Assembly (NCBI GenBank): GCA_027068365.1 | Contig: JAMOTQ010000091.1 | Coordinates: forward strand, 1 to 35,817 | Length of the DNA: 35,817 nt | Source of the DNA: Methanocaldococcus sp. | GTDB lineage: Archaea; AGJL01; Methanococci; Methanococcales; Methanocaldococcaceae | Reading direction: 5' to 3' | Shown: one piece after another, positions 24,316-34,618 of the stretch | Layout: every line of letters begins with the position of its first letter | Position numbering within the stretch: the first letter of the stretch is position 1 | Program-made: the position numbers and the translations under genes | The notes under the pieces: model-generated | Seen by the model: only the letters and a program-made list of their open reading frames with translations | What the model was told of the DNA's origin: nothing | Databases searched by the model: none

Positions 24316-25341
24316 TCACCTATTATCTAAAATCTCTTTTATGGCATGCCATTCTATAATGGATGTGGGTTTTATTATTCCATTTATTACGTCATAAAAT
24401 AATATTTCATTTTCTACTAAAAACTTAAATTCTTTTATTAACTCTCTCTTAATAATCTCATAGTCATTGACTTTAATCTTATCTCTAAATTTAATCAAAA
24501 TTTCATATATTTTATTTTCATCTAAATCATCTGGCATATTTGCTATTAAAAACCTCAACCCATCTGATTCAACATTAACCCATTTTTTTATGGTCTCTTC
24601 AACTGACAAGCCAAGTTTTTTATTATTTATCAGTTGGGAGATTTCATAAGGTAAGGATAAATAATTTAAACAATAACTTATTTCCTCCTCACTAAATCCT
24701 TCCTCCTTTAAAATATTTTTTATAGTTTCCTTACTTAACCAGTCAATTAAATAATACTCAGAAGCATTTTTTAATGTTGAGTTTTTATATATTTCTTCAA
24801 TAAATAAAGTATCAGAAGTTAAACAAATTACATGGCAGAAATGTCTTACTTTGGTTAGATGAACAAAGAGGTTGAATAATTCATTTAATAAAGATTTTCC
24901 TTCGTTGAAGTAAATATTTTTTAATTTTTGTAATTCGTCTATAACTAAAATTGGCTTTTTATTATCTTTAATAACTGCTTCAATTCCTTCATAAATCCTA
25001 TCAAATACGTCATTTAACTTTATATTATTAAAATCAAACTTCTCCTCAACACCAAACTTAAATATCTTTAAGTTAATTTCTAATTTGTTTAATAAGTATT
25101 TTTTATCTCCTTTTTCAAAGAATATATTTAAAAACTCTTCTTTTGTTGGAGTAGCATATCTTCTCAAATCATAGTAAAAAAATACTAAGTCATCCTTTTT
25201 AGACAATTCTTCAATAACCCTAAGCATTACCGTAGTTTTTCCAGATGACTTGGGTCCATAAACAAAAAGAATAGAGTTTGGTTCTAATTGGACATAATTT
25301 TTTAGATAATTTAATTCTTTCTTCCTATCATAAAATCTCAT
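24316..25341 (-). CDS. Archaeal AAA-type ATPase (pfam01637-like)
   Basis: 341 residues. Walker A GPKSSGKT is at residues 29-36, and Walker B reads [12 protein letters not shown]. The family block [16 protein letters not shown] matches the paralogue at 1181-2269, and the C-terminal winged-helix-like end is [16 protein letters not shown]. The frame opens at 25383, but GGTGAT at 25345-25350 sits just before ATG 25341, which gives a start ([10 protein letters not shown]) aligned with the other copy ([10 protein letters not shown]). It lies between serS and trpE, where M. jannaschii has the related MJ1076. The role is unknown; the position between two housekeeping genes is conserved by memory rather than by a search. 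Confidence 0.82.
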   Translation of the reverse strand: MRFYDRKKELNYLKNYVQLEPNSILFVYGPKSSGKTTVMLRVIEELSKKDDLVFFYYDLRRYATPTKEEFLNIFFEKGDKKYLLNKLEINLKIFKFGVEEKFDFNNIKLNDVFDRIYEGIEAVIKDNKKPILVIDELQKLKNIYFNEGKSLLNELFNLFVHLTKVRHFCHVICLTSDTLFIEEIYKNSTLKNASEYYLIDWLSKETIKNILKEEGFSEEEISYCLNYLSLPYEISQLINNKKLGLSVEETIKKWVNVESDGLRFLIANMPDDLDENKIYEILIKFRDKIKVNDYEIIKRELIKEFKFLVENEILFYDVINGIIKPTSIIEWHAIKEILDNR

Positions 25342-25375
25342 ATTATCACCAAAGGTTAAAAAAATTAAAGAAAAT

Positions 25376-26941
25376 TTATTCATCCTTCTTAGGCCAAGTT
25401 ATTAATTGAGGAACTTCTGGAAGCTTTTTAATCTTCTTCTTTATTACTGGATGCCAGTCATCAAAATCAAACCCATATTGAGCTAAATAACCAACAACCC
25501 ACCTTGTTATTCCATATCCAGTGCAACCAGTCCAAACCTTTCTTCCTTTATAGTCCTTAATTCTAAATCCTTCAACGAAGTGTGTCCCATGCACATTTGC
25601 TGATGTAACAGCAACCCCTTTCCTTTCATCTTTTATATGTGGTAGCCACAACCTCATCTCATACTTTGGAACTTCTGGGAATTCAATTCCTCTATCTTCC
25701 TTCTTCCTTCCCTCCAAATAAAATGGGTCATCTCCAACCTCAACCCAATACTCTAAATCAAGTTTTTGAGCCAACTTTTCAGCATATTTTAATGTTTTGT
25801 CCCTTGTTTCTTCAACAAACTCTGGGCTTCCAATCCAAACACACTCTACCCTTAAAAACTCATTAACCCTATCTAAACCTCTCGCTCCCCCACCTTCCCA
25901 TCTGTATGTCCATCCACTTCTATCAAAGAACATAACCGGTTTATCAACATCTATAACCTCCCCTTCAAAGAATTGATAGAATGGCTCACATTGGGCTGGG
26001 GCTAAAACATAACTTGGCTCCCTTAACAAATTTTTTAATTTTTCAATTGGAATTTCTTTTTTAATCATCATCTCATTTACAAACTCTTTAAATAACTCTG
26101 GCTCTCTCTTTGGTGGGCAAACATAATACATTCCCTCTGGTAATCCTTCCAAGTATCTCATCTTATACATAATCTCCAATGGAATGAGCTTTGGGAATAA
26201 GCACTCTTGAAATCCAATCTTTTTAACAACATCTTCAACTATCAACTCTTCCAAAGCTCTAAACAAGGCAGTAATTGGTGGGGTATAAAACCATTGCCCT
26301 CTCCCAGGAAATTTTTTAACCCATCCAAGTTTTTCAGCCACATCTGTTGGGTCTTTGTCAAACGTTATCTTTCTCTTTGCTTTGTATTCGCTAACTACTG
26401 TCCCGGGAGGTATTTTACAAACTTTGAATGTTAAGTCCTCTTCTTCCTTCTCCAATTCCATTTTTACAAATTTTATTGCCCTATCAATAATATTTCTCTT
26501 TAATTCACTCTCCCCAATATTCTTAAATGCCAATATAATTTTGTTTCCTTCAACTTTTGCCTCACATTCAGGGACTTTAATGCCATCTAATTTTTTAGCT
26601 TTATCTTCCTCTGTTTCAATTGTTATTACATAATTATCTATCTCAATCCCTCTAACTCCAATTCTAAAATTCCTCCCCAATTTTTCAGCTAATGGCTTTC
26701 TTAATCTAATTAAACCTTCATGGGCTCTTGTATAAGTTCCAGAGACAATCTTTAACTTTAAAGTGTTGCCTTCAAACTCATAGCTTTTTATTTTTGATGC
26801 CCCATCTTCCTTACCTTTTGGAACTCCCCTTAAAAAAATACTATCTGCGTTTTTTAAAACTTCCTCTACTGCTTTTTTTGCCTCATCATCTAATTCTTTG
26901 CTAAATATAATCTTCCCATCCAAATCAAATGTTAGCTTCAT
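25376..26941 (-). CDS. serS: Type-2 seryl-tRNA synthetase (methanogen type)
   Basis: 521 residues. It charges tRNA-Ser, and tRNA-Sec where present. It belongs to the rare methanogen class of SerRS, which has a different N-terminal tRNA-binding domain and a zinc-containing active site. Zinc ligands predicted from the known M. barkeri set are Cys318 (APAQCEPF), Glu366 (LRVECVW) and Cys473 (WTGCTGYG); the spacing agrees closely. Class II motif 2 lies around [10 protein letters not shown], and motif 3 follows the last Cys (GITRW). A GGTGATAGG site precedes ATG 26941. An AT-rich leader of 87 bases separates it from the next minus-strand gene, with a possible TATA element (ATAAATA) about 50 bases upstream. 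The start codon of the ATPase gene that follows is 35 bases downstream of its stop. Confidence 0.95.
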   Translation of the reverse strand: MKLTFDLDGKIIFSKELDDEAKKAVEEVLKNADSIFLRGVPKGKEDGASKIKSYEFEGNTLKLKIVSGTYTRAHEGLIRLRKPLAEKLGRNFRIGVRGIEIDNYVITIETEEDKAKKLDGIKVPECEAKVEGNKIILAFKNIGESELKRNIIDRAIKFVKMELEKEEEDLTFKVCKIPPGTVVSEYKAKRKITFDKDPTDVAEKLGWVKKFPGRGQWFYTPPITALFRALEELIVEDVVKKIGFQECLFPKLIPLEIMYKMRYLEGLPEGMYYVCPPKREPELFKEFVNEMMIKKEIPIEKLKNLLREPSYVLAPAQCEPFYQFFEGEVIDVDKPVMFFDRSGWTYRWEGGGARGLDRVNEFLRVECVWIGSPEFVEETRDKTLKYAEKLAQKLDLEYWVEVGDDPFYLEGRKKEDRGIEFPEVPKYEMRLWLPHIKDERKGVAVTSANVHGTHFVEGFRIKDYKGRKVWTGCTGYGITRWVVGYLAQYGFDFDDWHPVIKKKIKKLPEVPQLITWPKKDE

Positions 26942-27028
26942 CCTATCACCAATTATATTTCTTATTGTTTTATTGGTAATATAATTAGGTATTTATGTTT
27001 TTATCGTGTTTTTAAAATGTAGTTTAAT

Positions 27029-27997
27029 TTAGGATTTCCTATTTTTAGATTCTTTTAGAACATTCCCCTCAACGATATAAAACATTATCGCTCCAAATAA
27101 AACGATTGAAAGATACGATATTGAACGATATAGAATAAGAACCGCGAAACTACTATTATAATCTAAACCTTTTAATTTTAATATGTAAATTAAGGCATAC
27201 TCCACAATTCCCAACCCAGAGGGTGTTATTGGAATTGCTGTTAATAACGAAGATGCTAAATCAGAAAAGACGCCAAATAATACATCTAAATTTAAATTCA
27301 ACGATAGAAATATAAAATAAATGGTTAAACCCTCAATAAACCATCCAATAAATGACAAAATAATTATCAGAGGGAGGGTATTTATTTTTATTGCCTTTAA
27401 ACCTTTTTCAAAATTCATCAATATTCCTTCCAATCTTCCATTTTTTAAATTTATTTTGTTATTTAATATTATGAAGATAAAGATTAGTAAGATTAAAATT
27501 AATATAACAACAACTCCCCATTTCATTGAGTAGATTATTTCCTTTGGAATTTTTGATTTAAATGAAATGTAGGCAGATATAAACAATAAAATAATCATTG
27601 CCACTAAATCAAAAACCCTCTCAATAAAAACAGTCCCAAATCCTAATGATATTGATTTATTTGTCTTCTTTTTTAATAAATAGCCCCTATAAACATCTCC
27701 TAATTTGGCTGGAACCAAAGAATTCACAAACATGGATAAATAGTATATTACAAATGCATTTTTTAAATTTAGATTAATATTAATATTTTTTAGGAAAATT
27801 TTCCAACGGTAGCTTTTAATTAATATTGAAAGATAAAACATAGTTATTGCAAGAAAATAATAAAAAATATTTGCATTTTTTAAAATTGTAATTAATTTAT
27901 TTAAATCTATTTTTAAAAGGATGTATAAAATTATCCCAAACGAGATAATGAATGAAATTATCGTCCTTTTATTTAACAACTGCCCTTTTAAATCCAT
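27029..27997 (-). CDS. UPF0104 family flippase-like membrane protein (AglD/MprF-like)
   Basis: 322 residues with 8-9 membrane helices. Two family hallmarks are present: NSLVPAKLGDVYRGYLLKKK in the first half and PITPSGLGIVEYALIYIL near the end. The family (lysylphosphatidylglycerol synthetase transmembrane/UPF0104) includes proteins thought to move lipid-linked sugars in archaea. It begins one base after the TctA-like gene stop, with GGGAAT upstream, so the two are co-transcribed. It is similar to MJ1078 by memory. In this position it may serve the second glycan module to its right. Substrate is not known. Confidence 0.8.
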   Translation of the reverse strand: MDLKGQLLNKRTIISFIISFGIILYILLKIDLNKLITILKNANIFYYFLAITMFYLSILIKSYRWKIFLKNININLNLKNAFVIYYLSMFVNSLVPAKLGDVYRGYLLKKKTNKSISLGFGTVFIERVFDLVAMIILLFISAYISFKSKIPKEIIYSMKWGVVVILILILLIFIFIILNNKINLKNGRLEGILMNFEKGLKAIKINTLPLIIILSFIGWFIEGLTIYFIFLSLNLNLDVLFGVFSDLASSLLTAIPITPSGLGIVEYALIYILKLKGLDYNSSFAVLILYRSISYLSIVLFGAIMFYIVEGNVLKESKNRKS

Positions 27998-27998
27998 A

Positions 27999-29192
27999 CT
28001 ATTCCCTCAAAAAATACAATATTGTTGGGAATATTAAGACGTTCATCATATTTGATAGATTTGATTTACTTTTTAATGCCAAAAGCCCTATACAAATCGC
28101 AGTTAGATAAACAACGAGATGGTAAGTTAAATATGTGTTATAGCTTCCAATTATTATAATGACTGTGCAAAAAACAATAAAAAATAATGATAAAATCTTA
28201 AAATTAACTTTTCTAATAAAAATGAGGATATATTTAGATAATTTTAACAAAACAATTAAGGATACTGTTGAAGCCAATAAAATATAAAAAATCGTGTAAG
28301 TTAAATCAATATTAACATTTAAATATTGTATTGCTTTGGCAACTCCGCTCCTCCCTGTTCCAATAAAAATAACTGCCAATAGGGAAAAAATTTCATTAGA
28401 TAAAATAATAACCCCCTGAGAAACAATAAAGTTTTTTAAATCTCTTTCACTTAAAATTTTACTTAGAATGTAGTTTAACTGAGACCCACTTATTCCAGGC
28501 AAAAATATTCTAAAAAACCCAGCCACAGATGCAAAAAATGATGATTTTAAAAACTTTAACTCAAAATTAGGGAAGGTTATTATTTGATTTTTTATTTTGT
28601 AAGTTTTTAGGTTGTTTATAAGCAGTGGAATCCCAAACATTCCCGTAAATATTGCTGTCAAAGTTATATTAAATGCCTCATTGCAATATAAAACTGCAAT
28701 TCCAAAAATTCCTGATAGGAATATAACTAAAACCTCCCAAATTGATTTTGATGTAAAAATTTGATATAAAACAAAAGCAATTAAAATAAACGGGATAAAT
28801 ATTTTAATATGGCAGTAAAATGCTTTAACATCAAAATGCAAAATTGATATTAAAAATAAACTTATGATTATTGAAAAAACTACTCCTAAGTAACTTCCAA
28901 ATCCTGCCAATACAACTGCCTCATAACCATTCCCATTTAAAGTTAATTTATGCATTGGTAGGGCAGAAACTGCTGTCTCATCATCTGGCACTCCTAAAAA
29001 AGCTGATGGAATAAAATTTATAAAGTAGTGGGTAATAACTAAACCAATTAAGAATGGAACATAATTATTTACTCCAAAGTATGGCAAAATTAAAAAAGAT
29101 AATGCAACAATGTTATTTGGATGAATGCCTGGGAATAAACCGGTTATAGTTCCGCAAATTATGCCTAAGATTAAGTATGGTAAGTTTAACAT
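27999..29192 (-). CDS. TctA/DUF112-like membrane transport protein
   Basis: 397 residues, with 10-12 membrane helices. The first half carries GTITGLFPGIHPNNIVALSF, and the second half a mirrored motif, FLPGISGSQLNYIL. This two-fold glycine-proline motif is typical of the TctA subunit of tripartite tricarboxylate transporters and its archaeal relatives (pfam01970). No TctB or TctC genes are next to it, so it is not a standard tripartite system. Archaeal forms of this family have no proven cargo. Together with the flippase-like protein after it, a role in lipid or glycan export is possible but speculative. Confidence 0.75.
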   Translation of the reverse strand: MLNLPYLILGIICGTITGLFPGIHPNNIVALSFLILPYFGVNNYVPFLIGLVITHYFINFIPSAFLGVPDDETAVSALPMHKLTLNGNGYEAVVLAGFGSYLGVVFSIIISLFLISILHFDVKAFYCHIKIFIPFILIAFVLYQIFTSKSIWEVLVIFLSGIFGIAVLYCNEAFNITLTAIFTGMFGIPLLINNLKTYKIKNQIITFPNFELKFLKSSFFASVAGFFRIFLPGISGSQLNYILSKILSERDLKNFIVSQGVIILSNEIFSLLAVIFIGTGRSGVAKAIQYLNVNIDLTYTIFYILLASTVSLIVLLKLSKYILIFIRKVNFKILSLFFIVFCTVIIIIGSYNTYLTYHLVVYLTAICIGLLALKSKSNLSNMMNVLIFPTILYFLRE

Positions 29193-29262
29193 TGTTCCAC
29201 ATTACATTTCTTTATTTCTATTGGTTATTATTTTATTATATTAAATATTTTTGGTGATTATC

Positions 29263-31077
29263 ATGGAAATATTCCTGTTTATTGTAATTTTATTATTAAT
29301 ATACTTATTAAATCCATTAAAAGGGGAAGAAAAAGTTATCACCACACCATTCCTCTCAGTGTTTTACATAATTAGTATTTCCTATTTATTGTCTTTTGTT
29401 GGAATTCCAATGTATAAAATTTTATATGTTATTCCATTGTTGTTTTTATTTATAATCCAGCGAATAAAACAAAATTCATTCTTAAATTTAAATTTATTTA
29501 AAATACAAAATTTTAAACTAAAATGGAAATTTATCGTCATACTTTCAATACTAATATGCTCGTTATTTGTTGCATACTCATTATTTCCAAAATACCCCTG
29601 TGAAAAATGGGATTCCCAATATCACATGTTTAAAATAAAGGCGATAATGTTAGAGAAAACCATATTTTATAAAAATCAAGAATACATGAGATATTGGGCA
29701 TATCCATCGGGATTTCACTCCTTTACATATTTCTTAGCTTCTAATGTTAGAGACATACCAAACACTATATATTTTATAGAGTTTTTTATGGTAATGTTGT
29801 TTGTTCTTTCTCACTATTACATAGGGGAGAGCATAAAAGAAGGGACTGGAATTTATACTGCCTTATTTGTCCCATTAAACTATGAGTTTTATAGAATATT
29901 ATTAAAAGCAATATATCCAAATACATTGGGATATTGCATATTTTTAATATTGATTGCATTTTTATTGAGATACAAAAGCACAAAAAATAACATTTACCTT
30001 TACTTATTTAGTTTTGGAGTATTTAGCTTAATATTTACACATACTTTTCCATTTTTAATGCTAACTTTGTTTTTAGCTTCATTAATGTTGTGGGATGTTA
30101 TGTATAAAAAATATGGGGATATATTAAACTATATTAAATTTTTCACCATTCCTATATCTTTATCATTAGTTATTATTATCTCCAAAATTTTGAATAATGT
30201 TATTTCATATTCAAACACATCGTATATTGTTAAAACTACTAATATATATGCCTTTTATGATACGATAATTAAAATATTTGGGGGAATAGGGATGTGTTAT
30301 CTGACTACGATAATCATATCATTATTATGCGAATTCCAACTCTCATTATTTAAATTCTTCATATTTTTATTAGTATCTACCTTATATATTGTTTTATTTA
30401 TTTTTGGAATAATTTTTTTAATAAAAAACAAAAAAGGATATTTTGTATTTTATATTCTTCTTATGATGCTTTGGTTGTTAAATAACCAACTTATTGGTTT
30501 TAAAATACCATTTTTCTCTGCGTTATATAATTCTACGAGATGGTTCTATAACTTTCAAATTTTAACACCATTATTTTATGGTTGCGGTTTATACTACTTA
30601 ATTCAAATAACCAACTCAGTAAAGAAGAAATTGTTTATAATCTTAACCATTTTAAGTTTGTTAAGTTGTGGTTCATATATTGCTTATTCCTATCATCCAA
30701 AATTCTATTGGGAATTTTATTTAGTGGGGGATGATGAAATAGATGCGTTTAATTTTATAAATGAAAATAACATATCTAACAAGATATTTTTAAATTTTGG
30801 TCAAGATAGTGGGCAGTTTATCCCAATATTCACAAACAACAAATGTGTTTTTTGCTGGGGAAATGGCAATAAATTCAATAATATTACAGCAGAGGAAATA
30901 ATTAACTATACTTGGTATGGGGATTATGAAAAATTTATTAATTTTTGCAAAGAAAACAATATAAGTTATATATTCATATCAAAGAATATAAAAATAAATA
31001 GAACTTTTTTCAAAAATAAAAAATACTTTGAAATAATGTATAACAAAAATAACATATCAATTTTGAAAATAAAATAA
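29263..31077 (+). CDS. GT-C-like integral membrane glycosyltransferase (hypothetical)
   Basis: 604 residues. About 12 membrane helices fill the first 480 residues, followed by a soluble C-terminal domain of about 120 residues (DDEIDAFNFINENNISNK onward). The first large outer loop, near residue 115, has KWDSQYHMFKIKA followed by WAYPSGFHSFTYF, consistent with the acidic/His loop of polyprenol-phosphate-sugar-dependent GT-C enzymes. The frame opens at TTG 29251, but GGTGATTATC before ATG 29263 decides the start. It is divergent from the TctA-like gene, with a 70-base AT-rich space between. It would add a sugar on the outer membrane face. The assignment is by topology and loop pattern, not by strong motif. 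Confidence 0.65.
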   Translation: MEIFLFIVILLLIYLLNPLKGEEKVITTPFLSVFYIISISYLLSFVGIPMYKILYVIPLLFLFIIQRIKQNSFLNLNLFKIQNFKLKWKFIVILSILICSLFVAYSLFPKYPCEKWDSQYHMFKIKAIMLEKTIFYKNQEYMRYWAYPSGFHSFTYFLASNVRDIPNTIYFIEFFMVMLFVLSHYYIGESIKEGTGIYTALFVPLNYEFYRILLKAIYPNTLGYCIFLILIAFLLRYKSTKNNIYLYLFSFGVFSLIFTHTFPFLMLTLFLASLMLWDVMYKKYGDILNYIKFFTIPISLSLVIIISKILNNVISYSNTSYIVKTTNIYAFYDTIIKIFGGIGMCYLTTIIISLLCEFQLSLFKFFIFLLVSTLYIVLFIFGIIFLIKNKKGYFVFYILLMMLWLLNNQLIGFKIPFFSALYNSTRWFYNFQILTPLFYGCGLYYLIQITNSVKKKLFIILTILSLLSCGSYIAYSYHPKFYWEFYLVGDDEIDAFNFINENNISNKIFLNFGQDSGQFIPIFTNNKCVFCWGNGNKFNNITAEEIINYTWYGDYEKFINFCKENNISYIFISKNIKINRTFFKNKKYFEIMYNKNNISILKIK

Positions 31078-31080
31078 ATT

Positions 31081-32226
31081 CTATTTTAAGCACTCCAAAA
31101 TCTTATTAAATACTTCATCTACACTAATTTTTTTCATACAAATTGGATTTTTACATGTGGTCTTTTTATTATTGAAGTTAGTTATGCATGGAGAACATGG
31201 AAGGTTTTTGTAAAAGACATAACAATTTTTTGTATATGGTCCGTAAAGTTTCGGAGTGTTAGGTCCATAAAGTCCAATCACAAAAACACCCTGTGCTGCA
31301 GCTATGTGCAAAGGTCCCGTGTCATTACTTATATATAAAACAAATCTTTTAATTAACTCTGGTAATTCTTTTAAGGATATCCCTTTTGATACTATAATTC
31401 TTTCTTTATATTTTTCATCAACATTTAAAGAATTTATTAAATTATCACATTCACTATATTCTTTTGGTCCAGCAGTTAAAACAATATAGCAATCAGTTTC
31501 TAATAATATTTTTTCTATTAACTCCTTAAAATAAGGCCATTTTCTTTGTGGGGCATTTTCACTTGTGCCAGTGTGTATCCCGATGATTTTCTTATCAATG
31601 AATCCATGTTTAGTTAAAAATTCATCTACTTTCTTTTTTGAAGTATTGTCTGTTTCTAATGGGATTAATTTTATATTTTTATTTGGTTTTATACCTAAAG
31701 GTTCAAGTAAATCTAAAAATTCTTCAACTATATGCTTATTACCCATATATTCAATTATATGGTCATAAAGATAATGTCTATAAGATCCTCTTGTTTTGAA
31801 TCCTATCGAAAAGTTTTTATTTATTAGGAAGGAAATTATTGCCGAATATCTCGAAAATTGGTCTAAATCTATAATAACATCATAGTTTTCTTTTCTCAAG
31901 TCATTGATTAATTTTAAAGTAGCTAAAATAATGTTGTCTTTTATGTCAATGTATTTAATCTTATCAACATATTTTTTATAACACTTTAAAACATCCTCAT
32001 TGTTTTTTAATGTTAAGTAGTGTATTTCTGCATTTGGATATTTATTTTTTATATGATAAAAAACTGGGGAAGACATTACTAAATTGCCAATACCAAAAAA
32101 TTTTATAAGTAAAATTTTTTTTGGTTTATTTTTTAATTCCTTTTTTTTAATCTTAAATAATCTAAGAAATTGAATTATAGGAATTCCAATATAATAGTCA
32201 ATTATTCTGATTTTATCAATATCCAT
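31081..32226 (-). CDS. Glycosyltransferase family 9 (heptosyltransferase-like)
   Basis: 381 residues. The N-terminal GT9 signature is KILLIKFFGIGNLVMSSPVF with YPNAEIHYLT. The donor half has IIGIHTGTSENAPQRKWPYF, a TAGPKEYSE loop, and SNDTGPLHIAAAQGVFVIGL, the nucleotide-sugar loop of WaaC/WaaF-like enzymes. A Cys-rich tail (CSPCITNF, CKNPIC) is common in this family. ATG 32226 is chosen over 32238 because GGTG precedes it. It converges with the GT-C-like gene at its left, 3 bases away. This is the second GT9 enzyme in the window and supports use of an activated heptose or similar donor. Confidence 0.82.
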   Translation of the reverse strand: MDIDKIRIIDYYIGIPIIQFLRLFKIKKKELKNKPKKILLIKFFGIGNLVMSSPVFYHIKNKYPNAEIHYLTLKNNEDVLKCYKKYVDKIKYIDIKDNIILATLKLINDLRKENYDVIIDLDQFSRYSAIISFLINKNFSIGFKTRGSYRHYLYDHIIEYMGNKHIVEEFLDLLEPLGIKPNKNIKLIPLETDNTSKKKVDEFLTKHGFIDKKIIGIHTGTSENAPQRKWPYFKELIEKILLETDCYIVLTAGPKEYSECDNLINSLNVDEKYKERIIVSKGISLKELPELIKRFVLYISNDTGPLHIAAAQGVFVIGLYGPNTPKLYGPYTKNCYVFYKNLPCSPCITNFNNKKTTCKNPICMKKISVDEVFNKILECLK

Positions 32227-32243
32227 TACTAACACCAAAAAAA

Positions 32244-34058
32244 TTATTTGATATTTATCTTATATAGAGCGGCTATTTTCTTTCCATTGTATGTATAATT
32301 CCAAACCTCTACCAGATATTTATTTAAATCTGGCTTCCATGGATTTGTGAAGTTATAGTAGTTTTGTGGTGAAATTACAAGTATGTGGAACTTTCTAACA
32401 TTATCATACCTTGTAGAAGGGTCAACCCAAAAATACATTGGAATGTATTTCACTCCATATTTGTCCAAATACCTCCTATTTTCCTCTGTGTCATAGGTTA
32501 TTAAAGGGTCAAGTATTCCCACCAACCTACCATATTTATCAAATTGAAACTCTGGATTAATCCAATAATAATCCCAATACAAATAAGATACATTATATTT
32601 TTTTATTAACTCCAATTTTTTCTTTGTATCATTCCCATACAAAATTATTGCCGCGTCCATATCCCTCTGAGGTAAGTTGATGTAAGGGTCGTTTTGGTGA
32701 GCCCATCTATTAACCATAACCTTCCTTCCACTTATAGAGTTTATAGCAAAGCTTAACTCCTTTGTTGATAAAATTACATCATTTACATCAGTATTTTTTA
32801 ACAAATAATGTTGTAAGGATACATACATTTCAGGCATTGGATGTTTTCCAACATTTGCCCATCTATCATTATTTACATAATTAACAAATGCGTAGGTAGA
32901 GTTTGCAAATAATATAATGAATAATAAACCAAATATTACAACTTTTTTATTTAACTCATTTAAGTTGAACCTCTCCATTATATAATTCAAACCATACAAT
33001 CCAATAATTATTGCAGTAGCCCATAAATAAAAATTATGCATATAAGTTGGGACAAAATGCATTTTTAACAATGGTTCAGTTATAAAATAACAAAATGTGG
33101 CAAATATTGAACCAATTCCAAATACTTTTATAAATTCTTTTAATGCATCTTCTTTTGAATTATAAAATGCGTATAGTCCCATCCATACCAATATAGTATT
33201 TATAAACCCCCCAATAGAGCTGAAATTCAATAAATATGTTTTTATCATCTCAATTAAAAAACTTATTTGCACATCTAACCTTCCAAAGTCAATAACATCC
33301 ATATGTAACCTATCATAAGGCCTATGTAGATGATAAACAAATATCGGCTTATACCAATAGAGCATTAATATAGGCAATGCAACAACTCCAAAAATTCCCC
33401 AATTTTTTACATTTTCTTTTAAATAACTCAATATATCATTTCTATTTTTATAAATCTCATAAATAAGGAACGTTAATATTATCAAAGTTGCTCCAACAAA
33501 TGCCACCATGTGAGATAAAGTCAATAAACCATAAACTAAACCTAACAGGGCATAATAAATAATTCTCCTCTCTTTAAATGCCAAATATAAAGCAAGGATA
33601 AACAATGGAATCATAATCTGATGAGTGAATGGGGTGTATTTTAGTATTGGATACGCATTTATCCCATTTGCTAAGACGACTCCAATTAGAGCAATCCAAT
33701 CATCTTTAAATAATACTCTAAACAAATAAAACCATATTACACTTGCTACAACAAATAACACAATGGAGAAATAAAACATTCCCTTCATCGTGTCTAAATT
33801 AAATAAATCACAAAATTTGGCACACAAATAACCATAAACTGGGAGATAACCCGGCATTCCTCCAATCATTGAAGAACTCTCTAATGGATTTCCCCCCTCC
33901 CTGATATGCCAAATAACATCCATCTGATAGTAGTAATCCCCTCCATAAATTGGTGATGGCAAAGATTTAAACTCTAAAATTCCATTGTATTGTATAAAAG
34001 CTCCAAGAATGATATATAAAACCAAGAATAAAATTGGTATTTTATATTTGATGTCCAT
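32244..34058 (-). CDS. GT-C-like integral membrane glycosyltransferase with C-terminal soluble domain
   Basis: 604 residues. The first helix is followed by an outer loop with IYGGDYYYQMDVIWH (Gly39-Gly-Asp41, then Asp47), an acidic metal-type loop as in GT-C enzymes. About 12 helices follow, and then a soluble region from roughly residue 410 (SLQHYLLKNTDVNDVIL, MVNRWAHQNDPYINL, SYLYWDYYWINPEF). It is not AglB, because no WWDYG motif is present. A strong ribosome site, GGAGGGG, lies before ATG 34058. It sits 18 bases upstream of the GT9 gene start, with which it likely forms a transcript. Role: transfer of a sugar from a polyprenyl carrier on the outer face, inferred from topology. Confidence 0.68.
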   Translation of the reverse strand: MDIKYKIPILFLVLYIILGAFIQYNGILEFKSLPSPIYGGDYYYQMDVIWHIREGGNPLESSSMIGGMPGYLPVYGYLCAKFCDLFNLDTMKGMFYFSIVLFVVASVIWFYLFRVLFKDDWIALIGVVLANGINAYPILKYTPFTHQIMIPLFILALYLAFKERRIIYYALLGLVYGLLTLSHMVAFVGATLIILTFLIYEIYKNRNDILSYLKENVKNWGIFGVVALPILMLYWYKPIFVYHLHRPYDRLHMDVIDFGRLDVQISFLIEMIKTYLLNFSSIGGFINTILVWMGLYAFYNSKEDALKEFIKVFGIGSIFATFCYFITEPLLKMHFVPTYMHNFYLWATAIIIGLYGLNYIMERFNLNELNKKVVIFGLLFIILFANSTYAFVNYVNNDRWANVGKHPMPEMYVSLQHYLLKNTDVNDVILSTKELSFAINSISGRKVMVNRWAHQNDPYINLPQRDMDAAIILYGNDTKKKLELIKKYNVSYLYWDYYWINPEFQFDKYGRLVGILDPLITYDTEENRRYLDKYGVKYIPMYFWVDPSTRYDNVRKFHILVISPQNYYNFTNPWKPDLNKYLVEVWNYTYNGKKIAALYKINIK

Positions 34059-34128
34059 ATTTCCCCTCCAATAGCCATTTTAAATTAATATCTATAAAAT
34101 CAAACAAATTAATTATAAAAATCACAAT

Positions 34129-34140
34129 ATAATATATTTA
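34129..34140 (+). promoter_or_regulatory. Possible TATA box for the yjbQ-family gene
   Basis: An AT-only run centred on AATATATTTA lies about 55 bases before the start codon. Transcription starting about 25 bases downstream would begin near 34160, inside the inverted repeat. The whole region is AT-rich, so this is only suggestive. Confidence 0.3.
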
Positions 34141-34154
34141 AAATTGTTGGTTAA

Positions 34155-34184
34155 AAGTGTATAAAACTTTAAAAATATACACTT
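34155..34184. promoter_or_regulatory. Inverted repeat in the leader of the yjbQ-family gene
   Basis: AAGTGTATA (34155-34163) and TATACACTT (34176-34184) are perfect 9-bp inverted arms separated by 12 bases. The right arm touches the GGTGAT ribosome site (34185-34190). The spacing fits either a dimeric repressor operator near the transcription start or an RNA hairpin that could mask the ribosome site. No regulator is identified. Confidence 0.5.
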
Positions 34185-34193
34185 GGTGATAAA

Positions 34194-34598
34194 ATGTTAT
34201 TTAAATTTGAAATAAGAACAAACAGAAGAGAGGAGTTAGTAGATATAACTCCACAAATAACCTCAGCAATATCCAAATCAAAGGTTAAAGATGGGATAGC
34301 TATAATTTATGTTCCACACACAACCGCTGGAATAACGATAAATGAAAATGCCGACCCTTCGGTAAAGAACGATATAATAAACTTCCTCTCCCATCTTATT
34401 CCAAAAAACTGGAATTTTACACACTTGGAGGGAAATTCAGATGCTCATATAAAAAGCTCTTTAATTGGCTGTTCTCAAACGATTATTATTAGAGATGGAA
34501 AGCCGTTATTAGGAACTTGGCAGGGCATATTTTTTGCTGAATTTGATGGGCCGAGAAGGAGAGAATTTTATGTAAAGATAATATCTGATAAAGAATAA
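34194..34598 (+). CDS. YjbQ/UPF0047 family protein
   Basis: 134 residues, the full family length. Conserved blocks are VPHTTAGITINENADPSVKN and HLEGNSDAHIKSSLIGCSQT, then DGKPLLGTWQGIFFAEFDGP. The His and Asp residues of HTTAG, HLEGNSDAH and DGPR are the proposed metal/phosphate site of this small beta-barrel-like fold. Some members show weak thiamine phosphate synthase activity, but the physiological role is unsettled. The M. jannaschii equivalent is MJ1081, from memory. GGTGAT precedes the ATG. An inverted repeat sits in the leader, which suggests specific control. Confidence 0.9.
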   Translation: MLFKFEIRTNRREELVDITPQITSAISKSKVKDGIAIIYVPHTTAGITINENADPSVKNDIINFLSHLIPKNWNFTHLEGNSDAHIKSSLIGCSQTIIIRDGKPLLGTWQGIFFAEFDGPRRREFYVKIISDKE

Positions 34599-34618
34599 AT
34601 AATAATTATTGTGATATC

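Noticed and set aside
23587-26633. Plus-strand frames of 60-115 codons within trpE, the ATPase gene and serS
   Set aside because: They lie antisense to intact, clearly conserved genes and have Ser/Phe/Leu-rich composition typical of reverse frames.
32244-34058. Oligosaccharyltransferase AglB
   Set aside because: The membrane topology and acidic loop are similar, but the WWDYG motif is missing; left as a GT-C-like protein.
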